34,387 nt of DNA, from positions 1 to 34,387 of the forward strand of contig CAXQNK010000033.1 in the NCBI GenBank assembly GCA_964225175.1, given 5' to 3'. The notes under the pieces are model-generated. The model ran no database searches. It was not told the DNA's origin and saw only the letters and a list, made by a program, of their open reading frames with translations. The translations under genes were made by a program, and so were the position numbers. The number at the start of each line of letters is the position of its first letter. Positions within the stretch are counted from its first letter, which is position 1. This document shows, one piece after another, positions 9,056 to 16,965 of the stretch. This stretch comes from WTJD01 sp964225175. GTDB lineage: Bacteria; Pseudomonadota; Gammaproteobacteria; Xanthomonadales; SZUA-36.

Positions 9056-9071
9056 TTCACATGATTTTCAC
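9056..9071 (+). promoter_or_regulatory. Second copy of the tandem TTCAC operator, upstream of the DUF2878-like gene
   Basis: TTCACATGATTTTCAC differs from the site at 6969-6984 by one base and keeps the 11-base spacing of the TTCAC half-sites. It lies between the kinase stop codon and the start of the next gene, 67 bases before that start. The inference is that the response regulator controls the following operon as well as its own gene. Confidence 0.5.
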
Positions 9072-9138
9072 CCGGACGAAACGGCGTCTTCACGTCTGCA
9101 AGGCCATCATCCACGAATTGCTTCGGGAGTTTTGCAAG

Positions 9139-9723
9139 ATGAAATCACGCTACGCCTTAAACATCACCGCTTTCAAAACTGTTTGTTGTATGGGCATTAT
9201 ATTCGCCGCCCTGCGTTGGCCAATGTTGATCGGTCTGGCCGCATCGCTCGGGGTGGCTTTTAACATGGCGATCGCACGAAACGTTCGAAAAGAACTCCTG
9301 GTCACCGGTCTCACGGTGGTTGTGGGGCTGGCCTGGGTCATCTCAGCTCTGGAAACCGGTATTGTCACGTTGGCTGAACAACCGTACTTCCCGCCCTCTG
9401 TCTGGATACTGAGCATGTGGGCTTTGTTCGGCTCTTCTCTCAATGGCGCGTTCAGATGGATGAAGGTGCACTGGACGCTTGGCGCGGGTCTGGGATTCAG
9501 CGCCGGCCTTCTGAGCGCCTCGGTGGTGTCCCTGACGGGGCTTCTCACGCTGACATACGGCGGCTGGAGCACGCTCGCGGTGGGAGCCGCGTGGGCTGTA
9601 ATATTCCCGCTTCTGGCACTGCTTTCGGACACTGTAATCGATTCAAGCATGTTCGAGAAGCCCTACACTGAGGCTGAGTACAAAACACGGCTCGACATGA
9701 CATCGCTGCAGCCGACGCAGTAA
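9139..9723 (+). CDS. DUF2878-like integral membrane protein
   Basis: A 194-residue membrane protein of unknown function with about five or six hydrophobic segments across its length and a short charged C-terminal tail (TEAEYKTRLDMTSLQ). The overall pattern resembles DUF2878; that assignment is from memory and moderate. The frame opens at 8992, but the ATG at 9139 is preferred: GGGAG lies about 10 bases before it, and the earlier ATG at 9061 falls inside the tandem operator. It is followed 4 bases later by an exported DUF6134-like protein, so the two probably form a unit. In other gammaproteobacteria DUF2878 genes often sit in lipid-related clusters (family knowledge, not visible here). Confidence 0.7.
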   Translation: MKSRYALNITAFKTVCCMGIIFAALRWPMLIGLAASLGVAFNMAIARNVRKELLVTGLTVVVGLAWVISALETGIVTLAEQPYFPPSVWILSMWALFGSSLNGAFRWMKVHWTLGAGLGFSAGLLSASVVSLTGLLTLTYGGWSTLAVGAAWAVIFPLLALLSDTVIDSSMFEKPYTEAEYKTRLDMTSLQPTQ

Positions 9724-9727
9724 ATGC

Positions 9728-10450
9728 ATGAATAAAATCAGAAACATCTCAAAAACAACGCGACACTGCACCCTCGTTGTGTGCTGCTGGATGACGTCAA
9801 TCGGGGTCCTCGCCGAGGAGGCGACGCAGGCGGACACGCGCACCTGGCACTTCCAGGTCAAACTGGAAGAGCGGGACATTGGCACCCACACTTTTGAATG
9901 GCAATCGTTCGAGAGTCATAAAACCTTGGTCAGTCGAGCGTCCTTCGATGTGCGCATCCTGTTTTTCAATGCCTACCGTTACCGCCATCTCAGTTCGGAG
10001 CGCTGGCAAGGCAACTGCCTGGAAAATATTGAGTCATCGACCGAAGCTGGCCGTAATGCCTACCGATTGCAGGGAGCCACCAGTGCGTCAGGATTCCAAC
10101 TGGAAACTGACGCCGGGGTATCGCTGATCGACGCTGAGTGCGTGCGCACATTTGCCTACTGGGATCCGACTATGCTCCAGGCTCAATCCCTGCTCAATTC
10201 CCAGACCGGCGAATATGTGTCGGTGAGCCTGCAGCCTATGGAACAGGTCGAGTATCCCGTCAACGGTGTGACATATAATGCGCGCCGTTACGAACTTCGC
10301 CTTGCTGAGGAAGCCATCAGCCTTTGGTACGAGGAGTCGACAGGCCTCTGGCTTGGCTTGGAAACATCTACGGGCGGAAAGACACTACGCTACCAGCCTC
10401 TGAGTCTGCCAGAGTCCGACCTTCCAACGCCGCAATTCGCGCAGCGCTGA
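9728..10450 (+). CDS. Exported DUF6134-like protein
   Basis: A 240-residue protein with an N-terminal signal peptide (basic start, hydrophobic stretch about 14-28, likely cut after VLA) and a predicted beta-rich mature part. The stretches DVRILFFNAYRYRHLSSERW and CVRTFAYWDP recall the DUF6134 family of periplasmic or outer-membrane-facing proteins of unknown function. No catalytic motif is visible. It starts 4 bases after the upstream membrane protein gene and probably shares its promoter, hence the two-component control inferred there. No clear Shine-Dalgarno sequence, which fits translational coupling. Confidence 0.65.
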   Translation: MNKIRNISKTTRHCTLVVCCWMTSIGVLAEEATQADTRTWHFQVKLEERDIGTHTFEWQSFESHKTLVSRASFDVRILFFNAYRYRHLSSERWQGNCLENIESSTEAGRNAYRLQGATSASGFQLETDAGVSLIDAECVRTFAYWDPTMLQAQSLLNSQTGEYVSVSLQPMEQVEYPVNGVTYNARRYELRLAEEAISLWYEESTGLWLGLETSTGGKTLRYQPLSLPESDLPTPQFAQR

Positions 10451-10627
10451 CCGGGCTGACTTGGCGGAAATTCCTGGCGAGTGGCTCGTGTGACTCGGAC
10501 AACCCGAGGCCCATCGCCATGACCCCGTGGTCCGGAGGACCGTCCGGAATACAACGCGCTGAAACGGTGACCCGGCGCTCGCTTGGCGTATCATAGTGCC
10601 TGAAAATCGACTGAGAGCATCGATAAA

Positions 10628-11416
10628 GTGGCACAGGATTCTCACGACAGTGAATACAATGATGCCATGGTTGCCGTACTGGAGTGGCTGTGGGGTCGTG
10701 ATTTCATGGCGCCCGGCGGTGCCGGGAATATCGAGAAAATGCTGCGCGGCATCGAAACGCGAGACCGCGAAATCCTGGACATAGGTAGCGGCCTGGGCGG
10801 CCCGGCCTTTCTGCTGTCCCGGGACTACCAGGCCGAAGTTACGGGAATCGACATCGAGCCCCACTTGCTGGCACGGGCAAGGCAACGCGCACAGGAATTG
10901 AATCTGCAACGCCCGGTCATTTTCGAACAGGTGTCGCCGGGCCCCTTGCCATTTGAAGACCAGTCATTTGATATCGTGTTTTCCTCGGGCGCGATTACCC
11001 AGGTCGATGACAAGTCGGGCATGTTCCTCGAGTGCGCCCGTGTTCTGCGTCCCGGTGGATACCTGACGGTTTATGACTGGTTGAAGGCCGAGGGTGATTA
11101 TTCTCCTGACATGATGTATTTCTTCGAGATGGAGGGCCTTACCTACTCACTTGCAACCCTCGAAGAAACTCGAAAAGTGGTTCAGAAAGCAGGATTTGAC
11201 GAGGTCAGTGTCGAAGATGCTTCGGACTGGTATCGGGTTAAATCAAGAAGCGAATACGAACAATTGAAGCGGGAGTTCGCCCGTATCGAGCGACTGATCG
11301 GGACACATGACGCCAATCACATGCTGGAAAACTGGCGAGCCCTGGTCGTGGTCTGTGAGCAAGGCGAGCTGCGACAGGCTTACACGAGAGCCCGGAAACC
11401 CGTGGAGCCGGGCTGA
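10628..11416 (+). CDS. SAM methyltransferase, phosphoethanolamine N-methyltransferase-like
   Basis: A 262-residue class I methyltransferase. Motif I is ILDIGSGLGGPAFLL (about 49-63), the acidic residue after beta-2 lies in VTGIDIEPHLL, and the later motif is RVLRPGGYLTVYDWL. The N-terminal arrangement (a short helix, GRDFMAPGG, then the SAM domain) and the region FFEMEGLTYSLATLEETRKV followed by a second acidic domain resemble phosphoethanolamine N-methyltransferases, which make phosphocholine from phosphoethanolamine. Substrate is inferred only by this resemblance. Start is GTG at 10628 with a weak GAGAG upstream. Its stop codon touches the start of a second methyltransferase, so they are co-translated. 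Confidence 0.75.
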   Translation: MAQDSHDSEYNDAMVAVLEWLWGRDFMAPGGAGNIEKMLRGIETRDREILDIGSGLGGPAFLLSRDYQAEVTGIDIEPHLLARARQRAQELNLQRPVIFEQVSPGPLPFEDQSFDIVFSSGAITQVDDKSGMFLECARVLRPGGYLTVYDWLKAEGDYSPDMMYFFEMEGLTYSLATLEETRKVVQKAGFDEVSVEDASDWYRVKSRSEYEQLKREFARIERLIGTHDANHMLENWRALVVVCEQGELRQAYTRARKPVEPG

Positions 11417-12163
11417 ATGGATTCCAGCTACGCTGAGAAAACCTTCGCGGACCCGAATCCGCTCAAGCGTTTTGTCCATCGGCGCCGTCTCCGGGATGCT
11501 CTGGGTTTGATTACGACGTCCCATGAACCGCGTCGCGTCCTGGATGGCGGGGCCGGCAACGGAGAACTGCTCACACGGGCCGTGGAGATTTGGCCCGGCG
11601 CCGAGTTGATGTGTTACGAGCCTGATGCGGGTCGGATGAACCAGGCGCGGGAGCATCTTGCCGGTGTTCCCGGGGTGAGTTTTCTGGACAGCACGGATCA
11701 GCTGTCTGGCATACGGGCTGACACCATCTTTTGCCTGGAAGTATTCGAACACCTTCCTGAGCCGGAGTCAGATGAAGCTTTCGGTCACATGGGGCGTTTG
11801 TTGGGAGCGACGGGGCAAGCCGTCATCAGCGTGCCCATTGAGACTGGATTGCCGGCCCTGGTCAAGGGACTTTTCAGGATGATGCGCCGTTACGGCGAGT
11901 TCGACGCGCAAGCGCGCCGCATCGCTCGGGCCGTGCTCGCACGCCCGGTCTCCGGGCGTCCCCGGGTTCGCCTCGAGAGCGGTTCCGACTACTATCTGTA
12001 TCATCTCGGGTTCGATCATCGGGAGTTTGAGCGAAAGTTAGCGACCCGATTCCGGATCCTGAAGCATTGCTGCAGCCCAATGGGTGTTTTTGGGCCAGCG
12101 CTCAACTTTGAAATCTCCTATCTCATCGAATCTCGTGATGAAGACGGACCGACGCCCACGTGA
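11417..12163 (+). CDS. Class I SAM-dependent methyltransferase
   Basis: A 248-residue methyltransferase of the Methyltransf_11/23 type. Motif I is RVLDGGAGNGELLTRA (about 35-50), followed by CYEPDAGRMNQAREHL, FCLEVFEHLPEPE and VISVPIETGLP, a layout shared by methyltransferases acting on small molecules, sugars and lipid intermediates. Substrate unknown. The ATG follows the upstream stop codon with no gap. The next gene, a membrane methyltransferase, starts within 5 bases of its stop, giving a three-methyltransferase run. Confidence 0.8.
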   Translation: MDSSYAEKTFADPNPLKRFVHRRRLRDALGLITTSHEPRRVLDGGAGNGELLTRAVEIWPGAELMCYEPDAGRMNQAREHLAGVPGVSFLDSTDQLSGIRADTIFCLEVFEHLPEPESDEAFGHMGRLLGATGQAVISVPIETGLPALVKGLFRMMRRYGEFDAQARRIARAVLARPVSGRPRVRLESGSDYYLYHLGFDHREFERKLATRFRILKHCCSPMGVFGPALNFEISYLIESRDEDGPTPT

Positions 12164-12167
12164 GCCC

Positions 12168-12632
12168 ATGGCAGGAAACCCGGCGATTTCCCGACGAATT
12201 CTGCCGCCGCTGTGGTTTCTGCTGATGCTATTTCTCATGCTTGGTCTGCATGCTTGGCTGCCCATGGGCCAATATATTCACGCCCCCTGGAACTTCTTTG
12301 GTCTCGCGCTGCTATTGTTTGGCGCTTTCCTGGGTGTCGTTTCCGCAAGGTCTTTTCTCCGCGAGGGCACGGGGCTTGTGCCCTTCGATGAGGCGAAGGT
12401 GTTGGTGACGCACGGGTTCTTTCAATATTCCAGAAATCCAATGTACCTGGGAATGGCCCTGATGCTTCTTGGGACATCCGGGTTCCTTGGCAGCTTCAGC
12501 TCATTGCTGCCCGTTCCCTTGTTCATGTTCATTATTCACTGGCGATTCATTCTCGCGGAGGAAAAATTTCTGGAAGACGCGTTTGGAGAGGCATACCTGA
12601 GCTATCAGGCGAGTGTTAGACGATGGCTGTAA
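12168..12632 (+). CDS. Integral membrane methyltransferase, ICMT/PEMT family
   Basis: A 154-residue membrane protein with four hydrophobic segments. The family signature is present: GFFQYSRNPMYLGMALMLLG (about 83-102), the SAM-binding region of isoprenylcysteine carboxyl methyltransferase and phospholipid methyltransferase relatives, and the C-terminal EEKFLEDAFGEAYLSYQASVRRWL with its paired Glu and final Arg. In bacteria such enzymes methylate membrane lipids or small hydrophobic substrates; the exact one is unknown. Start choice is uncertain: ATG at 12168 follows the previous stop by 4 bases, but ATG at 12138, overlapping the previous gene, is also possible. Last gene of the + strand block. 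Confidence 0.82.
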   Translation: MAGNPAISRRILPPLWFLLMLFLMLGLHAWLPMGQYIHAPWNFFGLALLLFGAFLGVVSARSFLREGTGLVPFDEAKVLVTHGFFQYSRNPMYLGMALMLLGTSGFLGSFSSLLPVPLFMFIIHWRFILAEEKFLEDAFGEAYLSYQASVRRWL

Positions 12633-12691
12633 CTCGGTTATGGAGATTATGGCTCGACCGTCCCGGAGCTAAAACACCGGGGAGACACAGC

Positions 12692-12710
12692 CGGGCGGTG
12701 TGCCCGCCCG
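12692..12710. terminator. Hairpin between convergent genes
   Basis: CGGGCGG and CCGCCCG form a perfect 7-bp stem with a 5-base loop (TGTGC) between the ends of the membrane methyltransferase and the DUF1501 gene. There is no T-tract on either side, so it is a weak candidate for a bidirectional or factor-dependent terminator. Confidence 0.35.
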
Positions 12711-12724
12711 CTGAGTCGCCTGCG

Positions 12725-14161
12725 TCAGATTTGCATCAGCCCATCGAGCATTCCGGGGGTCTCAATGGCGGATTGTGTGGCGTCCGGGAACACACTCGTG
12801 CTGCTGCCCGGCTGCATCCATTCGCAGACCTCCGAAAGAACGCGCTCCGTGGAGGTCAGACCTTCAATATCCGCACCGGATTTTTCCATGGGCACGACGC
12901 CATTGGCGTCGGCAACGGATTCCCGTTCAGGAAACATTTCGCCGTACACTCCGCCATTGACTTGCTCGCCGATCAGCAGTGAATAAAGGCCCCGACCGTG
13001 GTCAGTGCCGCCACTGCCGTTAGCGGCCAGTTGACGTCCGAAATCCGAGGCCACGTAAACGGTGACATTCCCTGCAGGATGGTCACTTCCACCAGGCAAA
13101 TTGTTGATTTCCGCGAGGGTGGTCGCCAAGCCGCCCTGTGCGCCGAACACATCGGACAGGTTGGAAGTGATCCTGCTGTGCTCGTTGTGATGGGTGTCCC
13201 AGTGGTTGTAGCGCATCGACATCAGCCGCACACCAAATAGATCCGGCGCCTGGCAGACATCGTAAAGATTCCTGCACTGTTGCGGAAAATGGTGGTCATT
13301 CAAGTGCAGGTGTTGCAGTGCCATGGGCAATGGCCCACAGGCTGAGAGCCGGCTCTCCACAGCCTCGCCGAGTGCCGTGAATGCGTCGTAATGATTGAAA
13401 AACAGGTCATAGGGCGTGCCGGATCCGCCAACTTCACGACCGCGCGCTGCATAGTAGGATTGCATTGAGCGGGCCAGGATGTTGCTCCGATGAGTCGCGT
13501 TCAGATCGGCGCGCACGTTGGGCAGCGCAATGTTGCGCGTGTCTTTTGCGTGCACAATCTGGCTCATCCGGTCAGCCGAATCCACACCATGTCCGAAGAC
13601 CGAGGTCTCGTTACTCAGTTCAACTGTGTTCGCGTTTGGCCCGCAGGCAGCGGCCAGCCGTCCACCCCATCCGTCACGCCCATAAAGTAATTGCGTGAAT
13701 CCCGGCTCGCCAACGTTCGCATTCAGTTGCGACTGATCATGACGGCGGTTTCGGGAACAGAAACTGTTAGCAATCACCGCAACTTGACCGGATTCAAAGG
13801 CATTTTTCAGCCAGTCGCAACTGGCATGTATGCCGAATGGCAAGCCGCTTGCCGGATCACTGACTGTGAGATATTCATTGTCGAACATCGTGGTGTAATC
13901 CGGATAGCCTGCAGGGTACAGCGCCGCGCGGGCAGCCCATATTTTACTGAGATAATTTGCATCAGGATGGTTTGGTGCGGGCATGAAAATGAATCGGGTG
14001 TCCATGCCGCCATACATCATCAGGTTAACCAGGGTTCGAGGCATCGGCACTGAGGTGCAGGCGGCCAACACCCGCGAGGGCGCCATGCTCATCACGGAGC
14101 CTGCGACCGAGGCGCACAGCGTGTTGCGCAACCAATCTCTTCTGCTTGTTTTAGTGTTCAT
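12725..14161 (-). CDS. DUF1501 family protein with twin-arginine signal
   Basis: A 478-residue exported protein. The N-terminus MNTKTSRRDWLRNTLCASVA carries a twin-arginine motif (SRRDWL) and a hydrophobic stretch ending near VLAA, so Tat export is predicted; a tatABC operon lies at 31548-32893. The mature part shows DUF1501 features: LVNLMMYGGMDTRFIF, SQLNANVG near the middle, and late in the protein VYVASDFGRQLAANGSGGTDHG, the sulfatase-like metal-site region of the family. Function unknown; the family is found with DUF1800 proteins, as here. Its ATG lies one base from the upstream stop codon and its GGGGGA ribosome site is inside the end of the DUF1800 gene, so the two are translationally coupled. 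Confidence 0.88.
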   Translation of the reverse strand: MNTKTSRRDWLRNTLCASVAGSVMSMAPSRVLAACTSVPMPRTLVNLMMYGGMDTRFIFMPAPNHPDANYLSKIWAARAALYPAGYPDYTTMFDNEYLTVSDPASGLPFGIHASCDWLKNAFESGQVAVIANSFCSRNRRHDQSQLNANVGEPGFTQLLYGRDGWGGRLAAACGPNANTVELSNETSVFGHGVDSADRMSQIVHAKDTRNIALPNVRADLNATHRSNILARSMQSYYAARGREVGGSGTPYDLFFNHYDAFTALGEAVESRLSACGPLPMALQHLHLNDHHFPQQCRNLYDVCQAPDLFGVRLMSMRYNHWDTHHNEHSRITSNLSDVFGAQGGLATTLAEINNLPGGSDHPAGNVTVYVASDFGRQLAANGSGGTDHGRGLYSLLIGEQVNGGVYGEMFPERESVADANGVVPMEKSGADIEGLTSTERVLSEVCEWMQPGSSTSVFPDATQSAIETPGMLDGLMQI

Positions 14162-14162
14162 T

Positions 14163-16106
14163 TTAAATTCCCCCCGTCACAAAGGCATATGGCAGCATGC
14201 TGATGAAGTTGATGGCCATGCCGATACGTTTGTTGAATGTTTTGCTGTCCAGGTCGTTCATCAGGGTGTCGGCGTGGGCTTCGTTGAGCGGTCTTGCGAT
14301 ACCTTTCTTGGACGAAAAATCCCGTGATCCGAAGCTGCGCTCGGCATCATCAGGGTTAAAGGCATAACCAAAGTCATGTCCGCTGGCCAGGAAAGACTGA
14401 ACCTGCGCACGAGCGATATCGTCAAAATTCTTGCCGCCATCGGCCATGAACCGGTTCCATAACCACGTGGCCACGTCGCCCACGCGGAAATCACCCTGAT
14501 CATTGACCGGAACGACAGCCGCCCAATCCTTGGTCCAGGTGAATGAAGGGGCTGGCTCTGTCTCTGTACCAGCCTCCAGGGTGTATCTATCGCTATAGTC
14601 ATCGAAGTATGTTGGATTCCCTATGTTTTCCGAGATGGCGTCTTTAAAAATGTAGCGGTTACCTGCAGCCTGCAGGCCCGTCTGTCCACCAAAGACGTCG
14701 TGGACCGGTTCAAACACCTCTGCATCCTGGCGCTGCATGCGACCGTAGGGGGAGTCTCCTGAGTCGCGGCCAAAGTTCTCTTCGTTGGTCAAGATATGCT
14801 GGTTTTGCATCAACAGGTTTCGGTCAAACGCGGTGCGGAACTTGTAAGTGTTTTGATCATGAAATGTTGTCGATATGGCATAGGCCTGGAGAAAGGCCAG
14901 CAAATCGAAGTTTGCTTCCTCCCAGCCTGCACGGATTTTCGATATTTTTTCATCGGTGAGGTTGTCATCGGCGAAGAAATCAATGGTATAAACGGGCAGG
15001 TTGGCCATGCTCTCCGGGTGGCTGGCCGCAACCGGCACCAGGCTCGCGAGCTTTTCGCCAGCATTGGCCCCACAAATCTCGTTGTCCAACACCTCAAGAC
15101 AGCTCTGCGAGTTGCTGGTGCTGTCATAGTGGTAAGTGGAATTGCGGATACGCCTTGGGTTGGTGTGGAGATCATAGTGGTCGGTGAAGTCGATCGGTGC
15201 CACCCACCAGTCACCGCTGCTGATGCTGCCATAGGCGTAGGCTTCCTTGTCGAGATTCATTCCGGTCAACAGCCATGCCGTGTTTTCAATGGTGACGTCT
15301 TCGTGATATGCCGGGTCCTCGGTCTCTCCATAATTTCGGAAGAACAACTGGTGGAGCTCTCGGGCGAAGTCATCGTTACCAACGAATCCTCTGCCACCGT
15401 TGTAGAATTTGTTGTACTGGTGCCCATAGGCGCGGGCCACTGCGGCGTGTGTCGCAGCCCGGGTCATGACGCCGACAAAATCCTCACCGGCCATCAAAGC
15501 CGCCAGAAGTTCATCGTAATAATCCCTGATCAGCGCCGGCTTGGTTTTGCTCACGCTCACTGATGCCAGGTAGTTGGTGAGGAACAGGCCGACCTTGTGA
15601 AGAAAGGGGTTGCAGCCCCGGGTGCTGATGACCTTGGTCCAGGTTCTTCTCAAATTGCCCTCAGAGAGTTTCTGGCTGTTGTTCAAGGTGCGGTAAAGGT
15701 CCCGGTCCGCATATTTCATGATGTTGCCCGGGTCATCGCCACCCCAAAATGCCTGCATGGCCTCGAGCGAATGACAATGAAGTGCGTTGTCATCGCTCAT
15801 TTCGGAGGGTGAGAGTTTTTCATTGACCGCATCGAAGGTCAGCATTTCGACAATCGCGGCTGAGGGGCTCATTTCATCCCAGGCTGCAACCTGTTCGTCA
15901 GTCGCCAACCCGCCATAGGCAAATGCCTGGAGCACCCGCCGAACCGCGGTGTCGTCCCAGTTTCGGTCGCTCAGGGTGGAGAGAGATGTCTCACCTCCGC
16001 CTCCCCCTTTGTTGCCACCGCCCTTGCCTTCAGGCGGGGCGGCATGAGCTGCTGCGACAGAGAGTAACAAAGCCAGTAGAGGTGTGTAGCGTCGTAAAGT
16101 TGTCAT
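14163..16106 (-). CDS. DUF1800 family exported protein
   Basis: A 647-residue protein with a Sec-type signal peptide (about 1-22, cleavage near AHA) followed by a glycine-rich linker (about 26-38). The DUF1800 core is visible from RRVLQAFAYGG onward: the segment around FLTNYLASVSVSKTKP, NDDFARELHQLFFRNYG and the following TIENTAWLLTGMN correspond to the conserved ARELxEL and ALTGW regions. Function unknown. It is the first gene of the DUF1800-DUF1501 pair, which is widespread in environmental bacteria; its partner uses the Tat route while this one appears to use Sec. A strong GAGGGGGG ribosome site precedes the ATG. A 20-bp perfect inverted repeat sits 34 bases upstream. Confidence 0.85.
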   Translation of the reverse strand: MTTLRRYTPLLALLLSVAAAHAAPPEGKGGGNKGGGGGETSLSTLSDRNWDDTAVRRVLQAFAYGGLATDEQVAAWDEMSPSAAIVEMLTFDAVNEKLSPSEMSDDNALHCHSLEAMQAFWGGDDPGNIMKYADRDLYRTLNNSQKLSEGNLRRTWTKVISTRGCNPFLHKVGLFLTNYLASVSVSKTKPALIRDYYDELLAALMAGEDFVGVMTRAATHAAVARAYGHQYNKFYNGGRGFVGNDDFARELHQLFFRNYGETEDPAYHEDVTIENTAWLLTGMNLDKEAYAYGSISSGDWWVAPIDFTDHYDLHTNPRRIRNSTYHYDSTSNSQSCLEVLDNEICGANAGEKLASLVPVAASHPESMANLPVYTIDFFADDNLTDEKISKIRAGWEEANFDLLAFLQAYAISTTFHDQNTYKFRTAFDRNLLMQNQHILTNEENFGRDSGDSPYGRMQRQDAEVFEPVHDVFGGQTGLQAAGNRYIFKDAISENIGNPTYFDDYSDRYTLEAGTETEPAPSFTWTKDWAAVVPVNDQGDFRVGDVATWLWNRFMADGGKNFDDIARAQVQSFLASGHDFGYAFNPDDAERSFGSRDFSSKKGIARPLNEAHADTLMNDLDSKTFNKRIGMAINFISMLPYAFVTGGI

Positions 16107-16140
16107 GATGGACCCCCCTCGAAAATTCCTGTTTTTGTTT

Positions 16141-16160
16141 TATTTAACGCAAGTTAAATA
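16141..16160. promoter_or_regulatory. 20-bp perfect inverted repeat in the divergent promoter region
   Basis: TATTTAACGCAAGTTAAATA has two 8-base arms that are exact reverse complements around a 4-base GCAA centre. It is AT-rich in a GC-rich neighbourhood and lies in the 250-base gap between the divergent DUF1800 and carbonic anhydrase genes. The form suits a dimeric repressor such as a TetR-type protein; the regulator is not in the window. It could also fold as a hairpin in the leader of the DUF1800 transcript. Confidence 0.45.
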
Positions 16161-16356
16161 CGTGTCTTCCTGACACAGGGTGGCAAAAAGCCAGGGTGTC
16201 ACACAACTGTCAGTTCTATCAGCATGGTCCCTTCGCTTACGGCGCAATTCTCGCGCCTCAGGGCCTGTGATACGATTCAGTTTTCCACCCCAAGGCCCTG
16301 ATTTGAACAAAAAAGATACCCAATTACAAGTAAAGACCGGGAAAGCGGAAGGTGCC

Positions 16357-16965
16357 ATGGAGAATCTGAAGCGCCTGATTTCCGGGAATGAGCGGTTTTG
16401 CATGGGTGTGCCTAAAAAGGTTGTCGGAACCGGTCAGGAGCGCAGCGCAGCGCATGCAAATGGGCAATCGCCCTTCGCGGTCATTTTGGGTTGCTCAGAT
16501 TCCAGGGTGCCCCCTGAACTTGTTTTTGACCAGGATATCGGGGCGCTGTTCGTGGTTCGCGTGGCCGGTAATATCGCGACCGCGAGCGAGGTGGGGAGTA
16601 TCGAATTTGCGGTGCAAACCTTTGGCACTCCATTGGTCGTAGTACTGGGACACACCCAATGTGGCGCGGTCACTTCGGCGCTTGCCGCGATGGAACATGC
16701 CGCGTCCCCAGGTTCAAGCAACCTGCAGGTGATCATCGAGCAGGTCATGCGTTCGGTCCGGGAGGCAAGCGCGAATCTACCCGATGCCGTTGACGTTTCA
16801 AATGCCGTGCGTGCCAATGTCGAGGCGACCGTGTCTCGACTGAAAGTGGATTCAAAGGTTCTCGGTTCCGCCTCTTCAGACGGCGATTTGCTGATCGTGG
16901 GGGCAGAGTATGACCTGGTGACTGGCCGAGTGGAGTTTTTCATTCCCAGGACGATGTTCGCATGA
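16357..16965 (+). CDS. Beta-class carbonic anhydrase
   Basis: Interconverts CO2 and bicarbonate. Numbering from the ATG at 16357 (202 aa), the zinc and active-site set is intact: C46 and D48 in GCSDSRVPPE with R50 forming the Asp-Arg pair, and H99 and C102 in GHTQCGAV. The frame is open from 16180, but this ATG is chosen because GGAAGG lies about 6 bases before it and the protein begins with the family pattern LKRLISGNERF; a TTG at 16303 is an alternative. No signal peptide, so cytoplasmic. Its TGA overlaps the start of the TRAP binding protein gene by 4 bases, so bicarbonate supply and this transporter are probably made together. Confidence 0.93.
   Translation: MENLKRLISGNERFCMGVPKKVVGTGQERSAAHANGQSPFAVILGCSDSRVPPELVFDQDIGALFVVRVAGNIATASEVGSIEFAVQTFGTPLVVVLGHTQCGAVTSALAAMEHAASPGSSNLQVIIEQVMRSVREASANLPDAVDVSNAVRANVEATVSRLKVDSKVLGSASSDGDLLIVGAEYDLVTGRVEFFIPRTMFA

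Noticed and set aside
14796..15563. 255-codon + strand open frame opposite the DUF1800 gene
   Set aside because: Antisense shadow of a recognisable gene, with no ribosome site and no family resemblance.
16180..16356. N-terminal extension of the carbonic anhydrase
   Set aside because: Low-complexity basic sequence without family similarity, and it would run through the promoter region; the ATG at 16357 has a good ribosome site.
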